The notes beneath the pieces were generated by a model. That model was given only the letters and a program-made list of their open reading frames with translations. It searched no databases and was not told the origin of the DNA. Below are positions 36,215-47,455 of a stretch of 64,000 nucleotides of DNA, piece by piece. Where the stretch lies: positions 11,094,076 through 11,158,075 of the forward strand of contig OX345637.1 in assembly GCA_947044365.1 (NCBI GenBank). Direction: 5' to 3'. Source of the DNA: Petrosia ficiformis (lineage: Eukaryota > Porifera > Demospongiae > Haplosclerida > Petrosiidae). A program made the translations under genes and the position numbers. Position 1 is the stretch's first letter. Every line of letters begins with the position of its first letter.

Positions 36215-36680
36215 TAACCTGGGTATATTACTGATTTTGAGTTAGACCACTTTGGTCTCAGCCCTTCAAATATTATATCTCTTCTCTTAATTATTGTCTC
36301 ACCAAACATGCAAAAAGTTTATTTTTCTTTTTTTCAAAAGGGTTGTTCAAATGTTCCATATTCAGTTACCTTATATAAAAAAAGGAAAAGATACGAAACT
36401 TTCAATCCTTGAAGGTAAGTTGGTGCCTACCTATACAAGATACCAGGCTTTTTTGCAAATGAATCAATATAATTAAAAATCAACTAACATCCCTATTTAT
36501 TATTATTATTATTATTATCATTAATTGCATGTACGTACATATGCATAAATGTATACAATTATGTATTTATTATGTGTGTACAACTAATAAGAAATGTGTT
36601 ACATTATCGTTCATTGGTTAAACAGTTTGTGCCACTATTTCATCAGCTTGTCATAACTAGTTTATGCCATAATCTGACTT
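36215..36680. repeat. Dispersed repeat, second copy of 24450-24960
   Basis: See the entry at 24450. The match is direct and close, with small indels in the polyA/T and ATT runs. Confidence 0.75.
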
Positions 36681-36751
36681 GACACCACTATCCCACATGA
36701 TTAGGAAACTAAAACTAAGTTAAGCTGTCTTTAATATAACTATATGTATCT

Positions 36752-36915
36752 TTGTATGTATGTATGTATGTATGTATGTATGTATGTATGTATGTATGTA
36801 TGTATGTATGTATGTATGTATGTATGTATGTATATATGTATGTATGTACGTATGTATGTATGTATGTATGTATGTATGCACGTATGTATTTTGTATGTAT
36901 ATATGTATGTATGAT
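36752..36915. repeat. (TATG)n microsatellite, about 40 units
   Basis: A TATG/CATA tract with a few interruptions (TATA, TACG, GCAC). It is open in several frames, giving artificial Met-Tyr-Val-Cys and His-Thr-Tyr-Ile repeat proteins on both strands; none is a gene. It directly precedes a LINE fragment. Confidence 0.95.
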
Positions 36916-36929
36916 CTTAAAAAGGCATA

Positions 36930-37958
36930 TATATGACTCAATCAATCGTGAAGCTTTGTGAAGAAAGGGATGGCATTCCATCGAAATTAGTTCACATCCT
37001 AGGTTCACTGCACGAGGGTCCTAAGGGAGTGGTAAGAGCTTATGGTAAAGTATCCGATGATTCCCAATTAGGAATGGTGTACAACAACATGATATTCTTG
37101 CCCAAAACTTATTTAACCTGTTCTTTGATACTGTCATTGATATAACAGTATTGAAGCATCCTGGGATCAGGGTGAAGATGTGGTTCAATACTGATGCTGT
37201 GCTTGTAAGAAGTAGAAAAAAATGAAGGAGTGCGTGATGATTCAGGACCTTCAGTATGCGAATGATATGTACTTGATTAGTGACAACATAGATGAAGTTG
37301 AGATGATGCTACAGGTTATGAATGAGCACAAAGAAATCCAAGATAATGGCTGTGTTGCCATCTCTGGGTGCAGACAACCCACAATAATTACCAAGACCAG
37401 TGCAGATTCAACTGCTGTCTGATTCTGTCTCAGTGGTTAGTAATTTTTACTATCTGGGAAGTATAATAACTTCTGACTGCAATATGGAAAAAGAAATTGA
37501 CTCTTGAATCTCCAAGGCCTCACGATGTTTTGGATCCTTGTGTAGAATGTTGTGGTATTAGAGAAGAATCAAGACAACTACTAAGTTGAAGATGTTTAAA
37601 GCTATTGTACTACCCATTCTTGGTATGGTAATGAGTCATGGACCCCTCTGCTCTTGTGATGAGATGTCTGCGGATAATATTGGGGAATTCTGATGGTAGT
37701 AGACAGGCAGCAGAAGTTAAGGTGGAATGATGTGCTGTTGAAAGACTCAAGGTATGTGGCATCCATGACAACAGGCATGCACAAACCGTGACAGCTGGAG
37801 GCGTAACATCAGGGCAATAAGGGTTGAGCTGAACGGTGAAGCTGAGGATTTGGAGGTGTCTAAGAAAGATGAGAGGAAGCATTGAAGAGAGAACAGGATA
37901 GGTGAGGCTGAGGCAATGTTGAAGTGCCTGGAGAGTGGATGTGGTTTTGTAGCTTAGA
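36930..37958 (+). pseudogene. Non-LTR retrotransposon (LINE) fragment, reverse transcriptase to C-terminus
   Basis: Successive pieces in different frames match the usual order of a LINE ORF2. First a GIPSKLVHILGSLHEG segment (about 36970-37015), typical of the RT fingers/palm. Then a degenerate metal-binding motif, YANDMYLISDN (about 37255-37290; canonical F/YADD altered to YAND). Then FYYLGSIITSD (about 37447-37480), and finally DRRSWRRNIRAIRVELNGEA (split by indels, about 37775-37840) with an AEAMLKCLESGCGF zinc-binding-like end. Frameshifts and stops show it is dead. Its 3' end abuts the peroxidase pseudogene at about 37960. Confidence 0.75.
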
Positions 37959-39232
37959 GAATTCAGCTGAAGCAGAGGTGCTATACGATTATGTTGTCTC
38001 AACCAGATTGTGTGTAAAATAGTGACTGCAGTCTGATCATTGCAGTGAATATAACCACACAAGAAGCAAGTTTCGTTGAACATGCATTGGACATAATCAC
38101 ATTCATCACCTTCACAATTGTCATCATAAGGTAAGGTAGAATTTCTTTTGATCCTGGGAGAAGAGGAGGACTGGATTTTAGTAGACCATTCTGAAATGTT
38201 CGTAGACGATTGGCATTCTTCCTGGTTGAGGCATACACATTTGTAGCATCAAGATATGAAGTAACGTCATTCAGCTACTGAGGTGCTGTCATCTGACCAG
38301 AATCATCATAGACACTTTCACTGTTAGAGAAAAGGTGTACACATACACCACAAAGGGTGTACCACATACCAGTCTAATAATACCCCCTTAGGGTGTGCCT
38401 TTGGGTGTATGATGTCGCTGATGAAAGTGTGGGTTGTTATGTTAAGGGTGTAAATTTTTTTTGGAGTGTAAAACAATTATAGAACATAATAATTATATAC
38501 AATGAAACTAAAATAAGCTGTCAGTAATGAAGTAAAAAGTAAAGATCAAGTCAAGCTTAATATACATGTACAATACTGTACATATACACTGAAACTGAAA
38601 AACAAGATCAAATAAAAGTTGCTATATACATCTACATGAAAAATAAAAGAACAATTAAAAGTCAAGCTTAACTATATAATACTACATGTAAACATTATGC
38701 ACAAGAGTAAGATGAATCCATATATAATTACAATGTTATATAATTATATTTTTTTATGTAAACCTTTTCATCACTGTCACTGCTTCTCTCACGCATTTCG
38801 GAATGCTTTGGGTATCTTCAATACCCATAACATACCTCTGTTAGAAAGATTAGTACAGGATGTGCTAGTTGTGTATAAGCAATATTAAAGGAGTAGTAGG
38901 CTCCAAACAGGTAGAGCATTGCGTTGATGAAGTTGTCTGTTGTAATGAACACTTCCCTCTCAACAACAACGACAAAATTGTTCTTCTCTGCTGACTCCAG
39001 ATGCAAAAGAAAGGGTACATTCTTGTTCATTGACAACAGCTGTTGCTCAATGTTAATGGTATCCTAAATGAAATAATTATAATTGAAAGTTAAACACAAC
39101 ATGCATGCATGTATTGTGTTTATCCAATAATTAAATCAACTCTTACTGGAAATGAATGAATAATAGTAGCCATTTCCCTCCTTGTTATTCATAAGTCTTT
39201 AACTGTACTATGAATATTTTTCATCTTAATTA

Positions 39233-40489
39233 GGAGAATGGTTGTACTTTTGTAATTTCTGGAACTCCTAAAACTTTCTATGGTACACTGTGTGTCCTTT
39301 CAGCTGACAACCCAGCTAGTTGTGCATGTAGTGGATTCAATTCTTTGAAGCAGAGTGGTAAGTAGTGTCATCATCTTGTGTCATACATGTATTAATTGAA
39401 CATGTCAATATTTCAGCTAGTCAGATGTGGCTATTAGGTCGACTTCTACCACTGATGATAGGTTACTGGGTACCAGAGGAGGATGAGCATTGGCTGTCAT
39501 ATCTTCTTCTTCTTGACATCGTCGACATCCTTTTTGCTCCCGACATTTCTCCAGAGGACATATCCCTTTTGTCAGTACTTATTGAAGATCATCATAATGA
39601 GTTTACAGTCATCTACCCCTCCAATCCTGTCATCCCTAAGATGCATTTTATGGTTCACATGCCAGAATTAATTCGACAGTAAGTCCGATGTAATATTTTT
39701 ATGTATAATCATGAGCCCCAACCTAAGGGCTTCTGGTATAATATTAAAATTAATATTGTCCATACTTTCTTATTTCTAGATATGGACCTTTGAAACATCA
39801 CTGGACCATGCGATATGAATCCAAACATTCTTATTTCAAGCGCCTTGCTAATTCCCTTGGAAACTACATTAATATTTGCCACACACTTGCACTGAGACAT
39901 GAGCAATTACAATCTTACCTTCGTCTGGATGATTCTTCATTCTCTGTTGACATTGAGGTTGGACCTGGTATGTATATTACTATCATAAGGACATAAACTG
40001 ATGCATGTATTATATTGTGCTCATTAGGTAACGTAGTTACAGTGCCAAGTGGATTTCCAGTTGGTAATGAAGACTCTCATCCGTACAAGTATGTAATTTA
40101 TATAACTTATACCCAATGCATATGTGATCACTCTTAGTTGAGCCCTTTGTATAATGTAATTTATTTTAATTATGTCATCTAGGTCAAAGTGGGTAAAAGT
40201 CTGTGGTACCACATATAAAAAACCTTGTGTCGTGGTGGTAGGAATTGATGAGGAGTTTCCTTTATTTGGAAAGATAACTAGTGTATACATTATTGATGAA
40301 ATCATTGTGTTCAGTGTGTTACTATTATACACATGTTCGTACAACCCACATTACCACGCTTTTGAAGTAAAAAACAGCACTGAAATATGCTTTGTGCAAT
40401 ATGAGAACCTTGTTTCACATATCCCCCTTCATTTGAAGAACAACTGTGACAGTCTAATGGTTCCAATAAAGCATCGTCTTACTTTTTAA
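39233..40489 (+). CDS. CACTA/EnSpm-like transposase, 3' exons only (partial)
   Basis: Five exon-like pieces with GT-AG borders: 39233-39359 (CVLSADNPASCACSGF), 39417-39678 (WLLGRLLPLMIGYW...MHFMVHMPELIRQ), 39780-39967 (YGPLKHHWTMRYESKHSYFK), 40028-40088 and 40183-40489, ending in TAA. The combination of an SADNPA motif and a YGPL-x-x-W-x-M-R-x-E-x-KH-x-x-FK motif is what I associate with the C-terminal half of animal EnSpm-type transposases; this is family recognition from memory, not a search. No start or N-terminal catalytic part is visible upstream (38319-39230 is AT-rich). Confidence 0.65.
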
Positions 40490-40644
40490 TCTCATTTTTG
40501 TATTCTTTGTAATTACACATAAGAATTGGTTGTTTCTTCATACAAGATTTATTGACAAAGGTGTGGTTATCTACATCTATATACATTGTATTTAACCCTT
40601 TAAACGCCATGCGGATTAGCTATTTTGAAAAAAAAAAAAGAGTA

Positions 40645-40715
40645 ATGTAGATTCTGGGATCGAACCTGGTACTCTTGGTGTGATAGCCCTAGGTGTACGC
40701 CACTTGGCTAAGATG
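40645..40715 (-). ncRNA. tRNA-like sequence, probably a SINE head
   Basis: On the minus strand TTAGCCAAGTGG resembles a pol III A box and GGTTCGATCCC a B box, at about normal tRNA spacing, followed by CAGAATCTACATTACTC and a T-run. The anticodon stem does not pair well, so a functional tRNA is unlikely. A tRNA-derived SINE or tRNA pseudogene fits better. Confidence 0.4.
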
Positions 40716-41290
40716 TACATACTAAAATGAAGATGATATACAAAGAGAATAAAGAGTGTGTGCAATGGAAAATTATTTATATAGAGCTGTGTTATCTGTA
40801 TAATTAGTAGTATCAATCACTACTCATGCATGCATGGTATTGTCATTGGTATTATTTGCTCCCTGGTTGACAACATTCACACCTTTGACAAACCAAAAGG
40901 TACACCTTCCATTATTTTACCCCCCAAAACCACATCATACACCCAATGTGAGCTTCTACACCCTTGTATACTACATCCCTGGTGTATATGTACACCCCAT
41001 TTCTAACAGTGTTCAGATGCAGTTCTACACAATGGCAAACAAGTTGCATTTTGAAGTGTACCATATCCAAATATGTGTGTTCCCCAGAAACACGAATAAA
41101 CATCAGTAAAGTCACACCCTGTACAGGCTGGTGCTGCATCCTCACTGATGTCAGGGCATATGATGATATCATGATCTACAAACTGTGCAAATTGCATTAG
41201 CATATGAGTACAGGGATATTCGCTGGGCTCTTTGTCATACATAACATGACCAACTTGTGTATCGAGAGCTTGGAAGAGGAGGCTGAATGT

Positions 41291-41873
41291 TAATATCCTA
41301 ACAATCCCTATAACATACTTCTTAGTTCTTACATATACCATATGAGACTAAATAAGTATATAATTTCATGACACCGTACATAATGTAACAACCATAACAT
41401 AAGACACATTCCCATGCTTTAATGATTCAAGTCTACATATCATGACTAATAGTGCATGGTCTTGATAAACAAATATTTAATAAGAATTAGGCCAATTATT
41501 ATCATCCATCAATCCACAATGCTATGCAATATAGATACATAGGTAGGTAGATAGATGGATAGACAGAGACACAAACAGATAGATAGAAACAACTGTTTTA
41601 CTTCCCAGGGCTAATGTATGTTAATTTATGTTTGATATGCTACATGCATTTCTATAATTATAAAGATGAATATAGTCAATGTTAGTTTATATCTGTGTAT
41701 GTATATAACTGTATATACATAATAATTAAAACCTAAAGATTGTTCCATAATTAACTTCCTTTTGAGCGCCTTTTTGCAGTGAGTGTGTTAACTTACTGAA
41801 TGCTGCTATAACTGTATGCTTATCAAATAAAAACAGAAAGGCAGCTCAGGTGTATGTATAAGAACATGGTGTC
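41291..41873. repeat. Upstream flank of PxF, copy of the PxB flank
   Basis: 41395-41873 matches 10800-11280 (shared CATGCTTTAATGATTCA and CATCCATCAATCCACAATGC). Exon 1, the intron and the TATA box of PxF have been lost in a deletion between about 41290 and 41390. No gene seen. Confidence 0.75.
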
Positions 41874-42595
41874 CAGGGTTCTCACTAAGCTTTTTGATGG
41901 TGGTGCTGTACCACCATTCACACAGTTTGCACCACCAATTAAGCTCTGGAATTCAACCTGCACAGTCATCTTTTATGGCTCAATATATACAAACTTTTAC
42001 ACTATTTTAAATAAACTCTCTATTTATACATAGAATTGTCAGTAGTAAATATCTCTATTTATACATAGAATTGTCAGTTGTAAATATCTCTATTTACACA
42101 TAGAATTGTCAGTAGTAAATATCTCTATTTATACATAGAATTGTCAGTAGTAAATATCTCTATTTATACATAGAATTGTCAGTTGTAAATATCTCTATTT
42201 ATACATAGAATTGTCAGTAGTAAATATCTCTATTTATACATAGAATTGTCAGTAGTAAATATCTCTATTTACACATAGAATTGTCAGTTGTAAATATCTC
42301 TATTTATACATAGAATTGTCAGTAGTAAATATCTCTATTTATACATAGAATTGTCAGTAGTAAATATCTCTATTTATACATAGAATTGTCAGTAGTAAAT
42401 ATCTCTATTTATACATAGAATTGTTAGTAGTAAATATCTCTATTTATACATAGAATTGTCAGTAGTAAATAACAAGCTTGGCAAACAAGTTTGGCCACTC
42501 CAGTGTAAATTAGCCATACCCACTAATTTTTGACAAACATTTAACAATATCCAAAAACATTTATACATGATTGCTAAATTCCTGGGAGAACTGTG
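41874..42595. mobile_element. hAT-type element with perfect 8-bp duplication, containing a minisatellite
   Basis: 722 bp, starting CAGGGTTCTCACTAAGC and ending CCTGGGAGAACTGTG. Flanked by ATGGTGTC at 41866-41873 and 42596-42603. The homologous PxB flank is uninterrupted (about 12087-12094). The terminal GTTCTC and internal GCACCACCAA motifs relate it to the MITE at 32112-32377. Confidence 0.8.
42010..42470. repeat. 35-bp minisatellite, about 13 copies
   Basis: Unit of 35 bp containing AAATATCTCTATTTATACAT and AGAATTGTCAGTAG, with scattered C/T and A/T variants. It lies within the hAT-type element 41874-42595, and no such array is seen in the related MITEs at 32112 and 53098, so it probably expanded after insertion. 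No spacers. Confidence 0.95.
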
Positions 42596-42603
42596 ATGGT
42601 GTC

Positions 42604-44120
42604 AAAGCCTCAGCAATGTTCTATTCCAGCATATAAACATAGGTGTCAATACTGAGCTTTGTATTACTCTCATAGATTTTTAACATTTTGCATGCACTGA
42701 TAAAGCAATAAAGTGTTATTATAAAATGATAAAGCAGACTTACACAATAAATTTTAGGGCTATATGCATTGAAGTAGTGTTGTTTTAGTATGACAATAAT
42801 GACCACTGATTATAGGTTAGTAGTTATAATTATAAACTAAAAAAACACTAAAAGTGTTTTATTTAGTTTTCAATAACTGACCAATGCCCTTATATTATAG
42901 TTATTATTACAGTATACAGATCTGATAATTATTAAATTTTAGTTATAGTTATCTAAAAACACTACATTGAAGCAGGTCTTTACATATCAGTATGCATTGG
43001 CAGACCTCGTTATAGAAACACCATACAGAAGTAGAGCCATAATTATGTATTCATGCAGATTTACAAATGCTATACAATAGAGCATTATTATAAAAACACA
43101 CAGGGAAACAGGATTGTATGTATTTTCAATTATTCCAGACATACTGATGCATTGAAGCAGACTTACATATGCATTGAAGCTACACAATAAAGTATTACTA
43201 TAAAAACAGTTGTAACATCATTTTAAAATACAGGAAACAGGATTGTCTAACATAATTATTCCAGACATACTGATGCATTGAAGCAGACTTATATATGCAT
43301 TGAAGCTACACAATGAAGTATTGTTATTGTAACTTAATTTTAAAATACAGGAAACAGGATTGTATGTATTGCTAACATAATTGGAGACATACTGGTACCA
43401 TGAAGTTACCCAATAACACAATTGTTACAGACAATAGATAAACACATACACTGTAAAAAAAAAAAGGTATTGACTATTTCAACCCAGCAGTTAGACAGTG
43501 AATTACAACATTTCCTACAGTATTATACTTCTAGAAACGTTCTTCATGTATCTAGAAAGACAAATAGTATCTTCTATAGAAACATGATATTAGAGATGCT
43601 TATGTAACAATAAGCAAATGAAATAAAGTTCTAGTGTTGTACTCCAAATGAAAGGGTTAAGAGGAGGGGTGGCTCCCGAACTATAATTCATGTCTAGTAT
43701 CCCTTTGACTCCCTTGTGTTTATAATCATACATGTATATGAGTATCATGTGACTAGTGAGACTAACAAATTTCCATTGGTCGATAAATGAAATTTAACTT
43801 GTGAAATATTCTGAACACAGTAAATATGCCCCCACATTAGTGGCCATTGAAAATCCTTTGAATCCTTTCTATCTTCACATGACATGTACTTCAATTATTA
43901 TTTAAACAAAAATAGTGTGCTTTGCTTTTTAGTTATGATAAACAATACGCATAAATATGTCTTTCTTAGTCTATATATTACATATATTTATGTTTGTATG
44001 TATGTATGTATGTATGTATGCATGTATGTATGTACCTTGAATAATGTAGCAGTCTTATATGTTAACCCTTGTCACACCTATATAATTACAAGAATAATAA
44101 AAAACATTAATAAATAATAA
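42604..44120. repeat. Rest of the PxF flank and multi-copy flank repeat, copy 2 of 3
   Basis: 42604-42760 continues the PxB-like flank; 42940-44095 matches 26235-27730 and 47690-48960, with fewer tandem units (43130-43340) and a shorter (TATG)n microsatellite (43994-44033). No gene seen. Confidence 0.8.
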
Positions 44121-44216
44121 AAAATCACTTCCATATAACCCTGCATAAGTACTTACACTGCTATAAAACACAATACAAAGAGCTGTACTTATGTAGGGTT
44201 ATATGGAAGTGATTTT
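44121..44216. repeat. Foldback element, 96 bp
   Basis: Near-perfect inverted arms of 32 bp (AAAATCACTTCCATATAACC and its inverse) around a 32-bp centre. It can form a strong hairpin. No clear target duplication; origin unknown. Confidence 0.8.
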
Positions 44217-44924
44217 GGGTCCTATGTTAGCTTCCCAACCTTGTTTGCATGCTTTTTGGGTTTTGACATCCCTACATCTTCTTTCATTTCTTGTTTCCAT
44301 TGTTTTTTTTTCTGTGGTGTGAATATTTTTTTGTAGATTACAGAAATACTATATATCATTATAAAATCATACAATCATAAATGCATTAAAATTTGTTCAT
44401 CAATAAAAGTCAGTCTTTTGTATTTATGTATTGATTATCATTCTCTTTCATTTACAGATGATGTATATTCTCTATTTCACTTACAGCACTGTCTGCCATC
44501 AAGTAGTGTCCAGTCACTGTGTTAACCGTTCAGTATTCCAATGCTTATCATAGTATACAATATTATTATACAATGGCTTTATTATTAATAATTATTATAT
44601 TTATAAAAATGTATTTGCTCACAAATGTTATCACTATGCTTATGCAACAAGCATTTCCACCTTTTCAGCTTCCATGTTCTGAGTACACGAATGCGCATGC
44701 GTAATTAAATTCCTCTTAGGAAGATGGCGTCCAATTCGAGATCAAATCTTTGTAGTCGTTGAGACTGTCTTCTTTCATAGTATCTGTAGATATCATCTCG
44801 ATACTTGTAGACCAGAATTTTACTATAAATGTGACTGGAATGGTGCTAGAATCATTGTGATATTTCAACAAACAAAAAAATGATTTGTCTGAAAAAAAAA
44901 ATTATAATAATAATGAAGCACCTT
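44217..44924. other. Intergenic, no gene seen
   Basis: AT-rich. The short frames here have no recognisable content. A small GC-containing stretch, ACGAATGCGCATGCGTAATT, lies near 44687-44706. Confidence 0.5.
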
Positions 44925-45452
44925 TGGTGTGTGGCCTCGCCGCTGTAGCTTAAGGATAGGTTGCAATTGCAACAATTAAATAAAGGAGATGCAAGCGAGA
45001 AAGTAACTAGCTTAAATTTGAATTTGTTGTTTATATAAAGTTGAAAGTTGATTGAGAAGTTTTTTGTGGCTAGACTGGCTAAGATTATTTCTGATAAATA
45101 TAAAAACACATGGAAGATGACTAAGAATGATTCTCCATCAGCTATACTGCTTTGCACTAGTATAATAACTATATTACTTACAGTCAAATACTCTTCCAAC
45201 AAATATTCATTACCTCGAGGCATTCATTACCAAAATATCTATGCCACAACTGTCAGTTACTAAAGATAATTATCCTATAATGAATTGTACATTGTTACAA
45301 CTACAATGAGCAAAAACATTGAACTTAAAGTTCAAATATATGTAATTTGAAAGTCAAACAAAAGTTCAATAATAGCAGAAAGGAAGGTATTGCTCTCCAC
45401 GTTTGATCTCACGTGATCACACTGGGTGTGGCTTAGGGTGTGGGTTATTGCA

Positions 45453-46174
45453 TAGCTACGTATGGGTTGAAACGCCCACGCATTTCCGTACACTCCGTTA
45501 CCCCACCGTATTACCCTTTAGCCCCTCCCCTCAAAAGACAATGCGCTATGCATGCAAGACTGGTAAAGAACTTGTTTTAAATCGTGTATCATTAAAGAAT
45601 ACTTTTGTTAAACTAATTGATAATATCACCAACCAACATAGGAGTGCTATACCTTCAGCTAGAAAACTGCAGTGTTGAACTATATGACCTACCACACTGC
45701 TTAGAGTCCCCAAAGTGTAAGTACCTCGTAACCGTTTCAACTGGATTTTCTACATCTAAACGGTAAGTTTTTCTCTATATTTGTTTTAAACCCATATATT
45801 TTTATTGAGTAACAAAACTTAATTAAGTGGGAATATTGCAATAGAACTGTTATTAAAAGAAGTAAGAGTCCCAAAACCCGTTTTCGTTATGATATGTACT
45901 AAAAAACAATAGTTTTTAATTAATATCGTACATGATCTGTTGCTAATGTTTTAGCAATTGATATGTTAAAACGATACAATAGCAACATGTGTATCAATAA
46001 AAAACGCCTAAATTGTCCAGTTTCAGCAAGGAATAGTGTTTTTTTGGTGATCAGTCCTCACCACCAAGCAATAAAATTTAATTGATTTCTGGGGACACGG
46101 AGTGCGTCACAGACTTATGCTATGGGATCACGTGCGCCGTTTCCAATACCTTATATATACATACGTAGTCTATG
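45453..46174. mobile_element. Unclassified insertion within the repeat
   Basis: About 720 bp absent from the homologous copy (empty site about 25661-25670). Ends are TAGCTACGTATGGG and CATACGTAGTCTA, a short imperfect inverted repeat, with TTGCA on both sides (45448-45452 and 46175-46179). The two small frames inside (45403-45678 and 45546-45740) are not recognisable. Confidence 0.55.
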
Positions 46175-46473
46175 TTGCAAGTAAATGGCAGAAACTGGAG
46201 AGCTTACAGAGATAGAATGTATGAGTCTGTAACTTGCTAAAACAATGTCTGTGGCAAATCTCTTTTCAATACGATTTTGATAAACTTCATTCTCTACTCT
46301 ATCAAGTGTTTAAATCAACGCTTAAAGCATCTGGCTAGGATCTGTAGTGATTTTAGGATTTTCCATTCTAAGTAACTTTTCATACAGTTTACTTCGTTAA
46401 TCGTTATAAAAAACAACAGAGCAATAGAAGACCATGTTTTTGAACAGATCAGAAAGTTTGGCGGCTGTAGGAG

Positions 46474-47213
46474 TAGTCTCGTGCGCGCAGACGTTCGATA
46501 AGGAGGGAACGTCTGGGGAAACTGTTATTGATTTAAGTTAGCACGATGGAATTTAATTAGTTGTAATAGTCACGTGATAAACGTACGAATTAATTAATAC
46601 GCGTGTAGCACGTAATAATGTTCAGCGTGTAGCACTTCTTTGAATGATGCAGGATCATGAAGGAACTTGGAGGGAGAGTCTTCAACTGAAGTAAGAACAG
46701 AGAGTGCCCATGATGTTGAAGAATTCATATCTGGGCCATAACTTCAGTATCACTGCTACTCTTCACATGAACAGCCTGCAAACCCTTTCTTGTCAATGAT
46801 TTTACCTGGTCTGTAATGATAGCATCCAAAGGACTAACTATAAGTACTATAGAGTATGGAGAAGTGTAGCCTTTTAATGTATCAAACAGCATTGGCAGGA
46901 TGATATAACATAATAACTTGCCAAAACCAGTGGGTCAACAAACAAAAACATCGTGTCCTTTTACAAATTCTTTAATAGCATCCTTCTGCTCTTGTTTCAG
47001 CGAAGTAAATCCCAAAGTTACTACAACCTTTTCCCAGCGCTGCAGTAAGATCCATTTTCAACACGTCAGTCACGAACGTCATGTGATATTAATTATATTC
47101 ATAAGTGTAGGTTGATCTGATTGGTCTGCACAAATCTGTGCAGAGCCCAATATTCAATAGCAGTTTCTCCCCAGACGTTCCCTCCTTATCGAACGTCTGC
47201 GCGCACGAGACTA
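46474..47213. mobile_element. TAGTCT-ended DNA transposon with 9-bp duplication
   Basis: 740 bp with inverted ends of about 50 bp starting TAGTCTCGTGCGCGCAGACG. Flanked by CTGTAGGAG (46465-46473 and 47214-47222). The other copy of the host repeat has this 9-mer once (25397-25405, complement). The 9-bp duplication is typical of Mutator-like elements, but the superfamily is not proven. It carries a helicase-like fragment. Confidence 0.88.
46725..47051 (-). pseudogene. RecQ-like DNA helicase fragment carried in the transposon
   Basis: A 109-codon frame with one internal TGA. In order: TSLKQEQKDAIKEFVKGHDV, the region before motif I of RecQ helicases; PTGFGK, a Walker A motif (canonical GKS/T altered to GKL) preceded by the stop where a Leu-Pro would be expected; then IVLIVSPLDAIITDQV, matching motif Ia (VSPL-x-x-L-x-x-DQ). 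Only the first roughly 100 residues of a helicase core are present. It could be a captured host gene piece or the remnant of a helicase encoded by an autonomous relative. Confidence 0.7.
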
Positions 47214-47455
47214 CTGTAGGAGGTATGCGTTTGAAGTTATAACTGTTCAAAGTAAAAAAAAGTTGGGAAGGAATGAATGAATAACTTGCTAAAACAATGT
47301 CTGTGGGATATCTTTTTTCAATACGATTTTGATAAACTCTTTCTCTACTCTATCAAGTCTCGATTAAATTAAAAGAGTGGGGACAGAATGAATGAATGAC
47401 AGAATGACAACCAAAGTGCTAATACTCGCCCACGCATAGGCGCGGCGAGCCAATA

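Larger units (their letters stand above)
38319..41011 (+). mobile_element. CACTG-type DNA transposon inserted in PxF
   Basis: 2693 bp. Ends CACTGTTAGA (left) and TCTAACAGTG (right), then further inverted GGTGTACA(C/T)ATACACC. Both ends carry many GGGTGTA / TACACCC subterminal repeats, as is usual for CACTA-group elements. The target AGACACATTCAGATG in the intact genes shows a 2-bp TT duplication. It carries the 3' exons of a transposase gene (separate entry), and a tRNA-like sequence near its right end. The 5' half of the transposase is not visible, so this copy is probably non-autonomous. Confidence 0.8.
37960..41290 (-). pseudogene. PxF: haem peroxidase pseudogene split by a transposon
   Basis: Two pieces on the minus strand, 41290-41012 and 38318-37960, join into one continuous peroxidase segment equal to about residues 240-440 of the intact genes. 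Between them is a 2.69-kb CACTG-type element. The upstream piece includes the distal region QFVDHD; the downstream piece includes CFLCGYIHCNDQT, in which the catalytic Arg has become His. Further damage: a CAG-to-TAG stop (38277-38275), a 5-bp tandem duplication AAGGTAAGGT (about 38130) shifting the frame, and loss of exon 1, the pro-region and everything after residue 440, where a LINE fragment begins. The upstream flank still matches the PxB flank, while the coding part resembles PxD/PxE. Confidence 0.9.
44925..47455. repeat. Inverted copy of 25185-26225 with two insertions
   Basis: The reverse complement of 25185-26225 can be followed from GGTGTGTGGCCTCGCCGC (about 44937) to GGCGCGGCGAGCCAATAAT (about 47455). 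It is interrupted at 45453-46174 and at 46474-47213. No host gene seen. Confidence 0.75.

Noticed and set aside
36715..37008. Open frames of 97, 73 and 69 residues with Tyr-Ile-His-Thr or Met-Tyr-Val-Cys repeats on both strands
   Set aside because: They are a TATG microsatellite read in different frames; the same happens at 27445-27729 and 43884-44117.
45403..45740. Frames of 91 and 64 residues on opposite strands
   Set aside because: They lie across the edge of an insertion and match nothing I recognise; the host repeat without the insertion lacks them.
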